Assembly (NCBI RefSeq): GCF_038051945.1
Contig: NZ_CP150302.1
Span: 434,001-498,000, forward strand
From: Paenibacillus sp. FSL H3-0469
GTDB taxonomy: Bacteria; Bacillota; Bacilli; Paenibacillales; Paenibacillaceae
Direction: 5' to 3'
DNA length: 64,000 bases
Shown here: positions 1 through 7,731 of the stretch, piece by piece
Position numbering within the stretch: the stretch's first letter is position 1
Layout of the letters: every line of letters begins with the position of its first letter
Translations under genes and position numbers: made by a program
Notes under the pieces: generated by a model
Databases searched by the model: none
What the model saw: only the letters and a program-made list of their open reading frames with translations
What the model was told of the DNA's origin: nothing

Positions 1-1
1 G

Positions 2-253
2 TTCGAATTTGTAACCGCCGCAGGCAATGCCAAAATCCTCAACTTCGCCAGCAATATCACAAGCCTGCTTACGTTCATTGTCTTGGGCTCTGTCAGCTAT
101 ACTCACGGGCTGATTCTTGGGATTCCGATGGTCATCGGAGCCATTGTCGGCTCCCGGATAGCCATCCGCAAAGGGGCGGCGTACATTCGTCCGTTATTCA
201 TTACAGTCACTGTTATATTGATCGGCAAGCAGATATGGGATACGATGCATTAA
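2..253 (+). CDS. TSUP (TauE/SafE-like) membrane permease, C-terminal fragment
   Basis: The window opens inside a gene whose last 83 codons are read from base 2. The fragment has two hydrophobic stretches (around FASNITSLLTFIVLGSVSY and LILGIPMVIGAIVGSRIA). It then has a short basic turn (RKGAAY) and a last hydrophobic segment ending in KQIWDTMH. A GAIVGSR-type loop before the final helix is typical of the last helices of TauE/SafE (TSUP) permeases, which export or import sulfonates and other small anions. The 5' part lies outside the window, so family is likely and substrate unknown. The stop lies just before the next gene's ribosome binding site. Confidence 0.6.
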   Translation, partial: FEFVTAAGNAKILNFASNITSLLTFIVLGSVSYTHGLILGIPMVIGAIVGSRIAIRKGAAYIRPLFITVTVILIGKQIWDTMH

Positions 254-276
254 GCACAACTAATGGAGTGAATGAG

Positions 277-711
277 ATGGAGATCAAGCTTATACATAAG
301 GAAGAAGTCTGGAAGCTGAGGCATGAAGTGATGTGGCCTGAGCGGGAGCCGGATTATATTAAGCTGGCAGATGACGATCAGGGCAAGCATTACGGGCTGT
401 ACGTGGGAGGTCGTCTGGTATCGGTGTTATCCCTGTTCATCAATGGAACAGAAGCACAATTCCGCAAGTTCGCTACCCTGGAGCTGGAGCAAGGCCAGGG
501 CTACGGCAGCAAACTGCTGAATACGGTCCTTGCGGAGGCGGAACAGGCGGGGGTGCAGCGGATTTTCTGTAATGCCAGAACCTACAAGGCAGGCTTCTAC
601 AAGAAGTTCGGAATGCAGCCAACCGATGAAGTGTTCAGCACAGGCGGCAAGGATTACGTGGTCATGGAGAAGTTCTTCGGACCTGGAACAGATGCGAATG
701 GGGGAGCGTAA
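277..711 (+). CDS. GNAT family N-acetyltransferase
   Basis: The 144-residue protein is of normal length for a single GNAT domain. The acetyl-CoA binding motif A is visible around residues 70-85 (LEQGQGYGSKLL, a Q-x-x-G-x-G/A loop), followed by a C-terminal Y-KKFGMQ segment usual for motif B. It should transfer an acetyl group from acetyl-CoA to an amine, but the substrate cannot be read. The start at 277 is chosen because GGAG at 265-268 lies eight bases upstream; a longer frame opens at 235 but would overlap the previous stop and has no ribosome binding site. The next gene begins three bases after the stop, so the two are probably cotranscribed. Confidence 0.85.
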   Translation: MEIKLIHKEEVWKLRHEVMWPEREPDYIKLADDDQGKHYGLYVGGRLVSVLSLFINGTEAQFRKFATLELEQGQGYGSKLLNTVLAEAEQAGVQRIFCNARTYKAGFYKKFGMQPTDEVFSTGGKDYVVMEKFFGPGTDANGGA

Positions 712-714
712 GAG

Positions 715-1887
715 ATGACCAAGAAGCTATATTATAATTCGGCGTATATAAAAGAATGGAGCACCACCGTGACCTCCGCGATAGAGCGTGAAGACGGGAT
801 TTATGTGACGCTTGCGGAGACGGCTTTCTACCCGCACGGCGGCGGACAGCCTTGTGATACGGGAACCATCGGCGAAATTGCTGTGCTGGATGTGGTGCTG
901 GAGGATCAGAAGGTGCTGCATAAGGTAGCGCAGCTTCCCGGGCAGACTGAAGTGGAGTGCGCCATTGACTGGACACGGAGATTCGACCATATGCAGCAGC
1001 ACAGCGGCCAGCATCTGCTGTCGGCGGTATTCCGTGAGCTGTATCAGGCACTGACACTGAGCTTTCACCTGGGCAGCGACTATGCCACAATTGATCTTGA
1101 CATGCCGGAACTGTCAGCGGTGCAGCTGGCGGAGGCTGAACAAGAGGTGAACCGCAAGATCTACCGGAATCTAGCGATTACCAGCTACTTCGTGACCGCA
1201 GAAGAAATGGCCAAGCTGCCTCTGGTGAAGCTTCCTAAGGTAACAGAAGATATCCGGATCGTCGAGATTGAAGGTGTCGAGCATAACGCCTGCGGCGGTA
1301 CTCATGTCGCTTCGACCGGGGCGATTGGAATAATTAAGCTGCTGAGGTCCGAGAAGCAGAAGGGTAATATTAGAATTACCTTCAAATGCGGAAGCCGGGC
1401 GCTTGCGGAATTCAACGATCATATGCAAATCATGAGTCAGCTGTCCGCCCGATTCAATACTGGCAAGGACGAGATTATGGACCGGCTCGGAAAGTGGGAG
1501 CAGGAGCAGAAGCTGCTGGCAGCGGAGCTGGCGGCTGTGAAGGAGCAGAATGACAGCTATCTGGCCCGGGACCTGTCATCTTCTATGGAAGAGGGCGGCG
1601 GGGTGCTGACGCATATTTCGGATAGTAGACCTCTTAAGGATCTGCAGAGTCTGGCTGCGAAGCTGACGGCGCTGACCGACCTTCCGGTGCTGCTGCTGAG
1701 TGCGGCGGAGAATAAGGCAGTGCTCGCGCATAGCGGATCTGCGGATTTCTCGTGCGGCGCATTCTTCAAGGCTCACCTGGGCGGCTACCAGGGCAAGGGC
1801 GGAGGCAGCGACAAGCTGGCTCAGGCCGGATTCCCGTCATGGGAAGACGCACTCGCATTTTACAATTTTGCCAAAGAACAATTCTGA
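715..1887 (+). CDS. AlaX-type alanyl-tRNA editing protein (long form with DHHA1 domain)
   Basis: This 390-residue protein matches free-standing alanyl-tRNA editing proteins that hydrolyse mischarged Ser-tRNA(Ala) or Gly-tRNA(Ala) in trans. The N-terminal half has a beta barrel with FYPHGGGQPCDTG near residue 40. The zinc-site motifs follow: HSGQH near 95 and CGGTH near 193. The C-terminal third is a DHHA1-like domain that ends with the glycine motif GKGGGS near 363. It has no aminoacylation domain, so it is not a truncated AlaRS. It sits three bases after a GNAT gene. The 108 bases downstream show no clear terminator. Confidence 0.9.
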   Translation: MTKKLYYNSAYIKEWSTTVTSAIEREDGIYVTLAETAFYPHGGGQPCDTGTIGEIAVLDVVLEDQKVLHKVAQLPGQTEVECAIDWTRRFDHMQQHSGQHLLSAVFRELYQALTLSFHLGSDYATIDLDMPELSAVQLAEAEQEVNRKIYRNLAITSYFVTAEEMAKLPLVKLPKVTEDIRIVEIEGVEHNACGGTHVASTGAIGIIKLLRSEKQKGNIRITFKCGSRALAEFNDHMQIMSQLSARFNTGKDEIMDRLGKWEQEQKLLAAELAAVKEQNDSYLARDLSSSMEEGGGVLTHISDSRPLKDLQSLAAKLTALTDLPVLLLSAAENKAVLAHSGSADFSCGAFFKAHLGGYQGKGGGSDKLAQAGFPSWEDALAFYNFAKEQF

Positions 1888-2004
1888 TTCATGTCCTGCT
1901 GGAGAATTATCCCGGGCAGGTATTTACTTGTTATGGAAGGATAGACGTACCCGCAGAGAGAGAACGTAAGAGCTTAGTACTTTTATCGTAAAGGAGTGGT
2001 ATTG

Positions 2005-2565
2005 ATGAAGAGGTTAGCAATCCTTACAGTCGGTAAAACGCATAGCGGGAAGACCACATTTGCCAGAGAATTAGAGCAGTGCTTGCCTGAGTCGGTTATT
2101 ATTGACCGGGATGACCTTGGGGAATTCATCAATACTCATTACGAAAGTCTCCTGCCCATGCAGGGGGCGAATACGCTTAAGGACGCTCTGACCCGAACAT
2201 TAGTGGATTATGCCGTTCATGAGTCGGAGCAGCACATCATCATGTGTAACAATTACTCCAATAGGGAAGGCCGGCTGCGAATGCTGGATTGGTTTCACCA
2301 GAAGGGATTGGTTAGTGTGCTGGTATGTTTCAACCTGCCGGATGAGCTGCTGTATTCGCGTATAGCGAGTAGTGAACGGAGTACAGCTATCCTTAGAAAA
2401 TCAAAAAGCTTCGATGTAGTGCTGACCCGGCAAATCGCGGATTCACAAAAGGTGCTGGCGCAGCAGCCAACGGAGAGTGAGTCGGAGTATCTGTTTGTAA
2501 TCAACGACAGCGGCGAAGTACCCGGCACGATTCAGAAGATCGTCCAGATCGCACGGAGCTTATAA
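2005..2565 (+). CDS. P-loop NTPase, zeta-toxin/adenylylsulfate-kinase-like
   Basis: A 186-residue P-loop protein. Walker A is GKTHSGKTT near residue 10. A DRDDLGEF segment follows the second strand, as in small-molecule kinases such as polynucleotide-kinase-like AAA_33 proteins. A later R-IASSERS region may serve as a lid. The most likely activity is ATP-dependent phosphorylation of a small molecule or nucleic acid end, but no substrate is evident. The ATG at 2005 is preferred because AAGGAG at 1991-1996 is eight bases upstream; an in-frame GTG at 1996 overlaps that site. It stands alone between gaps of about 110 and 140 bases. Confidence 0.7.
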   Translation: MKRLAILTVGKTHSGKTTFARELEQCLPESVIIDRDDLGEFINTHYESLLPMQGANTLKDALTRTLVDYAVHESEQHIIMCNNYSNREGRLRMLDWFHQKGLVSVLVCFNLPDELLYSRIASSERSTAILRKSKSFDVVLTRQIADSQKVLAQQPTESESEYLFVINDSGEVPGTIQKIVQIARSL

Positions 2566-2703
2566 GTCATTGGATGCAGAGTAGCGCGGCGGGATGCCCC
2601 AATGTATGTTCAAGAGGAGCCGCCAACTGGACCTGACCGCCCATACCCTTCATAATAAGAAGAGTTGAGAACGCTTCACACATACTCATAAACGGAGGTT
2701 TAT

Positions 2704-3690
2704 ATGATGAAATATCGCGAGCTGGGAAATACAGGTCTGTCTGTCAGTGAAGTCAGCTTTGGCACTTGGGCGATTGGCGGGGATTGGGGCAGCAGCAAGG
2801 ATGAGGACGGGCTGAGAGGCTTGCAGGCAGCGATGGAGCAGGGCGTGAATTTCTTCGATACGGCAGATGTCTATGGCGGCGGCCATGCGGAGGAGCTGCT
2901 CGCCAAGGCGACCCGGGGGAAGCAGGATGAGATACATATCGCCACAAAGTTCTGCCGCGCCGGAGATATCCATGACCCGGAGAATTACTCCGCGCGCCGG
3001 ATTAGCGAGTACTGTGAGCAGAGCCTGCGGCGTCTGGAGCGGGAAGCGATTGATCTGTATCAGATTCACTGTCCGCCGATTGAGATTCTGCGCAATGGCA
3101 GTGTATTCGCAGCGCTGGACCAATTGAAGGCCGAGGGTAAAATCCGTCACTACGGCGTCAGCGTTGAGACTATCGAGGAGGGCTTGCTCTGCCTGGAGTA
3201 TCCGGGAGTTGCGGCACTTCAGGTGATCTTCAATTTGTTCCGCCAGCAGCCGGCACAGGAGCTGTTGCCGCAGGCTGCGGCCAAGGGTGCAGGCATTCTG
3301 GTGCGCCTGCCGCTGGCCAGCGGTCTGTTGACCGGCAAGTTCACGGCGTCCAGTACCTTCCAGGAGAACGACCACCGGAAGTTCAATGCGAACGGGGAGC
3401 AGTTCAATGTGGGCGAGACCTTTGCCGGACTGCCTTTTGGTAAGGGTGTAGAGCTGGCGCAGAAGCTGGATTGGATCGCTGAAGGACGCGGCAATATGGC
3501 CCGGGCCTCGATGCGCTGGATTCTGGACCATCCAGCCGTCAGCTGTGTGATTCCGGGCTTCAAGAATGAGGCTCAGGTGAACGATAATCTGGCCACACTG
3601 GATGTACCCTCCTTCAGCGCAGGGGATATGGAGCGCCTGGCTGCCTTTTACCAATCAGAGGTGGTTCCGCATATCCGTGGAGAGGTGTAG
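2704..3690 (+). CDS. Aldo/keto reductase
   Basis: A 328-residue TIM-barrel oxidoreductase of the aldo/keto reductase superfamily, close to the YhdN/IolS group. Diagnostic parts are YRELGNTGLSVSEVSFGTWAIGG at the N-terminus, FFDTADVYGGG with the catalytic Asp and Tyr near residue 55, ATKF with the catalytic Lys near 80, and a C-terminal NADP(H)-binding VIPGFKNEAQV near 282. It should reduce aldehydes or ketones with NADPH. A GGAGG box at 2694-2698 precedes two adjacent ATG codons at 2704 and 2707, either of which could be used. The next gene starts nine bases after the stop, which suggests cotranscription. Confidence 0.92.
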   Translation: MMKYRELGNTGLSVSEVSFGTWAIGGDWGSSKDEDGLRGLQAAMEQGVNFFDTADVYGGGHAEELLAKATRGKQDEIHIATKFCRAGDIHDPENYSARRISEYCEQSLRRLEREAIDLYQIHCPPIEILRNGSVFAALDQLKAEGKIRHYGVSVETIEEGLLCLEYPGVAALQVIFNLFRQQPAQELLPQAAAKGAGILVRLPLASGLLTGKFTASSTFQENDHRKFNANGEQFNVGETFAGLPFGKGVELAQKLDWIAEGRGNMARASMRWILDHPAVSCVIPGFKNEAQVNDNLATLDVPSFSAGDMERLAAFYQSEVVPHIRGEV

Positions 3691-3699
3691 CAGCAATAT

Positions 3700-5736
3700 A
3701 TGAATATAACTGTCGGACTGCTCGCCCATGTAGATGCCGGGAAGACGACCTTCGCCGAGCAGCTGCTCTACCATACCGAAGCCATCCGCAGCAGGGGGCG
3801 TGTGGACCATCAGGATACGTTCCTGGATACCCATGAGATTGAAAAAGCACGCGGGATCACCGTCTTCGCCGATCAGGCAGAGTTCACCTATAAGGATGCC
3901 CGCTATTTCCTGCTGGATACGCCGGGCCATGTCGATTTCTCCCCGGAGATGGAGCGCTGTCTGCAAGTGCTGGACTATGCAGTGGTGATTCTCAGCGCGG
4001 TGGAGGGAGTAGAGAGCCACACCGAAACGCTCTGGCAGCTGCTGCGCCAGCACCGGATTCCGACCCTGTTCTTCATTAACAAAACCGACCGTGCAGGGAG
4101 TGACCCTGAGCGGGTCCTGGAAGAGATCCGGCAGCTGCTTAGCGGCGATGCCTTGCTGTTGCCGGAGCAGCCGGAAGCTGCGTGGACCGAGGAGATGAAA
4201 GCGTTCCTTGCCGAACGCGAGGAGACGCTGCTGGAACCTTATCTTGAAGGCAGGCTGACGGACAGCGATTGCCGCAGTGCGCTGAGGTCTATGGTGAAGC
4301 GCGGAGAGATTTTTCCGTGTATGCAGGGCTCTGCGCTGCTGGACCGCGGGGTGAGTGAATTTCTGGAGATGCTGGATGCGCTCACGTTCACGGAGTACGA
4401 TCATACACTGCCTTTTGCCGGGAGGGTCTTTAAGATCCGCCACGATGCCAGAGGTACCCGCATCACCTACATCAAAGCGCTGCAGGGCGTCCTGAAGAAT
4501 CGCGAGAGCTTGGCTTATGGACCCGAAGCGGAACAAACCTCCGAACGGATTACCGGAATACGCAAGTATAACGGTAACGCTTATAGCGCCGCTGACTGGG
4601 CTGCCGCCGGGGAGTTGTTCGCGGTTGTCGGCCTAAGCTCCGTGCTGCCGGGTGCTGGAGTGGGCGCACTTCAGGACGCGCAGGGGAGCGGACTGATTCC
4701 CACCTTGAAATCCAAGGTGCTCTTCAAGCCGCCCGTGCACCTGAAGGAGCTAATGTATGCCTTCGGACAGCTCGGCGCGGAAGATCCGTCACTGAATGTA
4801 AGCTGGGATGAAGAGCTCCAGGAGCTGCATATTCATGTGATGGGCGGGATACAGCTTGAGATTCTGGAGCAGATCGTAGCAGAGCGGTTTCAGCTTAAAA
4901 TCTCGTTTGGCCCGCCGGAGATTCTTTACAAGGAGACCATTGCCGGTACGGTCTATGGCTGCGGGCATTTCGAGCCGCTAGGCCACTACGCCGAGGTTCA
5001 TCTGATGCTTGAGGGAGGGGAACGCGGGAGCGGGATCACGTTCATGAACCGCTGCCACCCGGATGATCTCGCGGCAGGCTACCAGCATCAGATTGAGCAG
5101 CATCTGCTGGAGAGCGGCCATCACGGCCTGCTGACCGGTTCCCCGCTGACGGATCTGAAGATCACCTTGCTTACAGGAAGGGCGCATAATAAGCACACGA
5201 GCGGCGGCGATTTCCGGGAAGCGGCTTACCGCGCCTTGCGCCAGGGGCTGGAGCAGGCAGAGAATCTGCTGCTGGAGCCGGTCTACGACCTGAAGATCCG
5301 GATAGATCCGGACGATGTGGGAAAGGTTATGAGTGATATTCAGCAAGCCGGAGGCCGCTTCCATCCCCCGGATATTTCACCGTCCAAGGCGGTAATTACG
5401 GGCACAGTTCCGGCGGCAAGCTTCATGAATTACGGGGTGAGACTGGCGGCGATGACGCAGGGCAAGGGATCGATGTCACTCCGAGTGGCCGGATATGAGC
5501 CCTGCCACCAGACCGGGGCGGTGGTGGAGCAGCGTAATTATAATAAAAATGCAGACCCGGCCTACTCCTCGGCGTCTATTTTTTGCGCCAAGGGTGAGGG
5601 GTATGCTGTGCCCTGGGGAGAGGCCGGACAGCATATGCATATTCAAGCAGCAAGCAGGAACGGGTACACTGTTCTTAAACGGGCAGTTCCGTTTCAGCGT
5701 GACGTAGAAGGAAAGGTGCAGACTAACAATGAGTAA
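3700..5736 (+). CDS. Tet(M)/Tet(O)-like ribosomal protection GTPase
   Basis: A 678-residue translational GTPase related to EF-G and to tetracycline ribosomal protection proteins. G motifs in order are AHVDAGKTT (9-17), RGITV (about 51), DTPGH (about 75) and NKTD (about 129). The early short effector region, domain IV and late C-terminal domain match Tet(M)-type proteins rather than EF-G, although Tet(M) itself is around 640 residues. The family role is GTP-driven release of tetracycline from the ribosome; whether this chromosomal copy confers resistance cannot be told. The only nearby ribosome binding site is GGAGAGG about 14 bases upstream, so coupling to the aldo/keto reductase gene is likely. 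It overlaps the Nudix gene by eight bases. Confidence 0.8.
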   Translation: MNITVGLLAHVDAGKTTFAEQLLYHTEAIRSRGRVDHQDTFLDTHEIEKARGITVFADQAEFTYKDARYFLLDTPGHVDFSPEMERCLQVLDYAVVILSAVEGVESHTETLWQLLRQHRIPTLFFINKTDRAGSDPERVLEEIRQLLSGDALLLPEQPEAAWTEEMKAFLAEREETLLEPYLEGRLTDSDCRSALRSMVKRGEIFPCMQGSALLDRGVSEFLEMLDALTFTEYDHTLPFAGRVFKIRHDARGTRITYIKALQGVLKNRESLAYGPEAEQTSERITGIRKYNGNAYSAADWAAAGELFAVVGLSSVLPGAGVGALQDAQGSGLIPTLKSKVLFKPPVHLKELMYAFGQLGAEDPSLNVSWDEELQELHIHVMGGIQLEILEQIVAERFQLKISFGPPEILYKETIAGTVYGCGHFEPLGHYAEVHLMLEGGERGSGITFMNRCHPDDLAAGYQHQIEQHLLESGHHGLLTGSPLTDLKITLLTGRAHNKHTSGGDFREAAYRALRQGLEQAENLLLEPVYDLKIRIDPDDVGKVMSDIQQAGGRFHPPDISPSKAVITGTVPAASFMNYGVRLAAMTQGKGSMSLRVAGYEPCHQTGAVVEQRNYNKNADPAYSSASIFCAKGEGYAVPWGEAGQHMHIQAASRNGYTVLKRAVPFQRDVEGKVQTNNE

Positions 5737-6130
5737 TGTAATAGATAAGGTAGCTTGGATCTATGTTGTGGACGGCAAGGTACTGGGCGCGCGTTCCACA
5801 GGCAAGGACACCTATTATTTCCCCGGCGGTAAGCGGGAGCCCGGCGAGAGTGATGCCGAGACTCTGATCCGCGAGATTGAGGAGGAGCTGTCGGTCCAGA
5901 TCCTGCCGGAGACGATTGCAGAGTTCGGAAGCTTCGAGGCCCCGGCCCATGGCAAAGCGGAAGGCATCCTTGTACGGATGACCTGCCTGACCGCAGACTT
6001 CACAGGCGAGCTTGCCCCGGCTTCGGAGATTGAAGAGCTGGCATGGTTATCCTATAAGGACAAAGACCGTGTGTCGGCGGTCAGTGTTATCATCATGGAC
6101 AAGCTGCGGGAGATGAACCTTATCTCCTAA
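5729..6130 (+). CDS. Nudix hydrolase
   Basis: A 133-residue protein containing a complete Nudix box near residues 30-54: GG-KREPGE-SDAETLIREIEEELSV, with the REIEEE metal-binding glutamates intact. Nudix enzymes cleave nucleoside diphosphates linked to another moiety (oxidised NTPs, nucleotide sugars, ADP-ribose). Substrate cannot be predicted from this sequence, although length and position of the box resemble MutT-like NTP pyrophosphatases. Its start lies inside the end of the ribosomal protection gene, so it is very probably translationally coupled and cotranscribed. A strong hairpin terminator follows at 6170. Confidence 0.9.
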   Translation: MSNVIDKVAWIYVVDGKVLGARSTGKDTYYFPGGKREPGESDAETLIREIEEELSVQILPETIAEFGSFEAPAHGKAEGILVRMTCLTADFTGELAPASEIEELAWLSYKDKDRVSAVSVIIMDKLREMNLIS

Positions 6131-6169
6131 GAGTCAGGTGTGCAATCATCTTGTGCCGAAAAGTCTATG

Positions 6170-6220
6170 CAAGCCCGTTTTGAGCCGGAATCCGGCCTGA
6201 AACGGGCTTGTTGTCTCTTT
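6170..6220 (+). terminator. Intrinsic terminator after the Nudix gene
   Basis: The arms CAAGCCCGTTT (6170-6180) and AAACGGGCTTG (6200-6210) pair perfectly. A second GCCGG/CCGGC stem closes inside the loop, and the sequence then becomes T-rich (TTGTCTCTTT). It closes the transcription unit that begins near the aldo/keto reductase gene. Confidence 0.8.
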
Positions 6221-6339
6221 AGCAGGGCGATGCAGGCGGCGCGGCTAGCAGACTTTTACCGAATAGGACATATGTCCTTTTCCAATCCGGCGAACTGGCT
6301 TTTAATAAGTACAGAGAAGCAAAAAGAGGAGAGAGACAG

Positions 6340-6765
6340 ATGAGAGGGATCATATTCGCATTTTTGGCCGGGGCCTGCATTACGCTTCAGGGGGTAGCCA
6401 ATGCCAGAATCAGCCAGGATATCGGCACGTGGCAGGCGGCAACCATTACCCAGCTTACCGGATTCATTATGGCGTTAGCGATAGCGCTGGTGGTACGGGA
6501 CGGCAAAAAGCACGGCTTCCGCAAGGTACATCCGCTATACATCAGCGGGGGTGGTCTGGCCGCCTTCGTGATTTTCAGTGAGGTAACGGCCATTCAGAAC
6601 ATCGGGGTTACGCTTACGATCTCGGCGCTGCTGATTGCCCAGCTCTGCCTGACGTTTATCATTGACATCAGGGGCTGGTTCGGAGTCGTCCGGCAGAAAA
6701 TGAAGCTGCCACAGTTTATCGGCATCGGGATGATGATTCTCGGAGTAGTTGTACTGAAGTTCTAA
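6340..6765 (+). CDS. DMT-type transporter, DUF606 (YdcZ) family
   Basis: A 141-residue, very hydrophobic protein with about five transmembrane helices. It begins RGIIFAFLAGACITLQGVANARIS, a signature of the small DUF606/YdcZ branch of the drug/metabolite transporter superfamily, and ends in GMMILGVVVLKF. These proteins often occur as adjacent pairs thought to form a heteromeric transporter; the next gene is such a partner, starting 18 bases downstream. GAGGAGAG upstream of 6340 supports the start. The substrate is unknown. Confidence 0.85.
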   Translation: MRGIIFAFLAGACITLQGVANARISQDIGTWQAATITQLTGFIMALAIALVVRDGKKHGFRKVHPLYISGGGLAAFVIFSEVTAIQNIGVTLTISALLIAQLCLTFIIDIRGWFGVVRQKMKLPQFIGIGMMILGVVVLKF

Positions 6766-6783
6766 ACGAAGGGGGCAAGAGAT

Positions 6784-7287
6784 ATGTTAACAGGGTTAGT
6801 ACTTGCACTGATCGCGGGCGCGCTGGTCAGCTTACAGAATATTTTCAACGCCAAGGTTAATGAGCACACGGGCTCCTGGTCGACCACTACACTGGTGCTG
6901 GGCATGGGCTTCGCCGCCTCCCTCGTCATGGGGCTGATTATGGAAGGGAAGAATATGTTCACGCTGCAACACATGCAGCCTTGGTACTGGTTAAGCGGAA
7001 TGATCGGCGTGGGGGTCGTAATCTGCCTGGTCCAGGCCACCAGAATCCTTGGCGCCACCTATGCCATTTCAATTGTACTAACTGCCCAGCTCGGCTTCGC
7101 CTTGCTCTGGGATTCACTGGGCTGGCTGGGCCTGGCAAAGGTTCCATTCTCGTTCAACCAGCTAATCGGCGTGCTGATTATCGTAGGCGGGATATTGGTG
7201 TTCAAGCTGGGCGGCACAAGCGATGCCAAAGATCCCGCCGGTGCCCCCGGTTCCGGCAAGCCGCAGGGGGCCCTGCATACGGATTAA
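6784..7287 (+). CDS. DMT-type transporter, DUF606 family, second subunit
   Basis: A 167-residue paralogue of the preceding gene with the same N-terminal pattern (GLVLALIAGALVSLQNIFNAKV) and five predicted membrane helices. It has a longer hydrophilic tail (GGTSDAKDPAGAPGSGKPQG). Two adjacent half-size DUF606 proteins suggest a paired transporter in the cytoplasmic membrane. An AAGGGGGCAAGAG ribosome binding region precedes the ATG. A terminator hairpin follows at 7314, and then a short repeat array. No regulator or enzyme nearby hints at the cargo. Confidence 0.82.
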   Translation: MLTGLVLALIAGALVSLQNIFNAKVNEHTGSWSTTTLVLGMGFAASLVMGLIMEGKNMFTLQHMQPWYWLSGMIGVGVVICLVQATRILGATYAISIVLTAQLGFALLWDSLGWLGLAKVPFSFNQLIGVLIIVGGILVFKLGGTSDAKDPAGAPGSGKPQGALHTD

Positions 7288-7313
7288 CGGAAGCATTTGC
7301 AGTAACGGACAAG

Positions 7314-7352
7314 AGCGTGCACCGCAGGAATGCGGATGGCACGCTTTTTTTT
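7314..7352 (+). terminator. Intrinsic terminator after the DUF606 pair
   Basis: AGCGTGC (7314-7320) pairs with GCACGCT (7339-7345). An inner CCGCA/TGCGG stem forms, and a run of eight T follows. Confidence 0.85.
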
Positions 7353-7362
7353 GGATGTGTGT

Positions 7363-7556
7363 GGAAAACCGAATACAATGGTGGGTGCTGGGGTGCGTGG
7401 GCCGAATGTATGCAGAAAACCAAATACATTAGTGGCTGTGAGGGCGTATGGGCCGAATGTATGCGGAAAACCGAATACATTGGTGGTTGCGAGGGCGCGT
7501 GGGCCAAATGTGTGCGGAAAACCGAATACATTGGTGGTTGCGAGGATGGCGGGCCG
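7363..7556. repeat. Tandem array of four 51-bp units with a GGAAAACCGA core
   Basis: Units begin with (G/A)GAAAACC at 7363, 7414, 7465 and 7516, so the period is exactly 51 bp. Around each core the sequence can fold as a hairpin: a stem of about 11 bp (AATGTATGCGG against CCGAATACATT, with one mismatch) closes on an AAAA loop. Because 51 is a multiple of three, long spurious frames run through on both strands. The space from 7288 to 7731 otherwise holds only the terminator and a duplicated AGGTGCAGAAGTGCACCTGAAT segment near 7581 and 7631. See the related array at 42001. Confidence 0.9.
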
Positions 7557-7731
7557 GACACTAGGCAAAGGGAGTGAATCAGGTGCAGAAGTGCACCTGA
7601 ATTCGCCAGACACACCTAAAAGCGGCAAATGAGGTGCAGAAGTGCACCTGAATTTCCAGAAGGCAGCCATACAAGTTTGTGTACACCTCACATAACTGGC
7701 GAACGGAGAAGCCAGGCTCTGCCGGCTACTC

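Noticed and set aside
2686..3654. 322-codon antisense frame over the aldo/keto reductase
   Set aside because: The sense frame has all catalytic motifs of the family; the reverse frame has none.
7363..7556. CRISPR-like array
   Set aside because: The whole 51-bp unit is repeated, with no unique spacers and no cas genes nearby.
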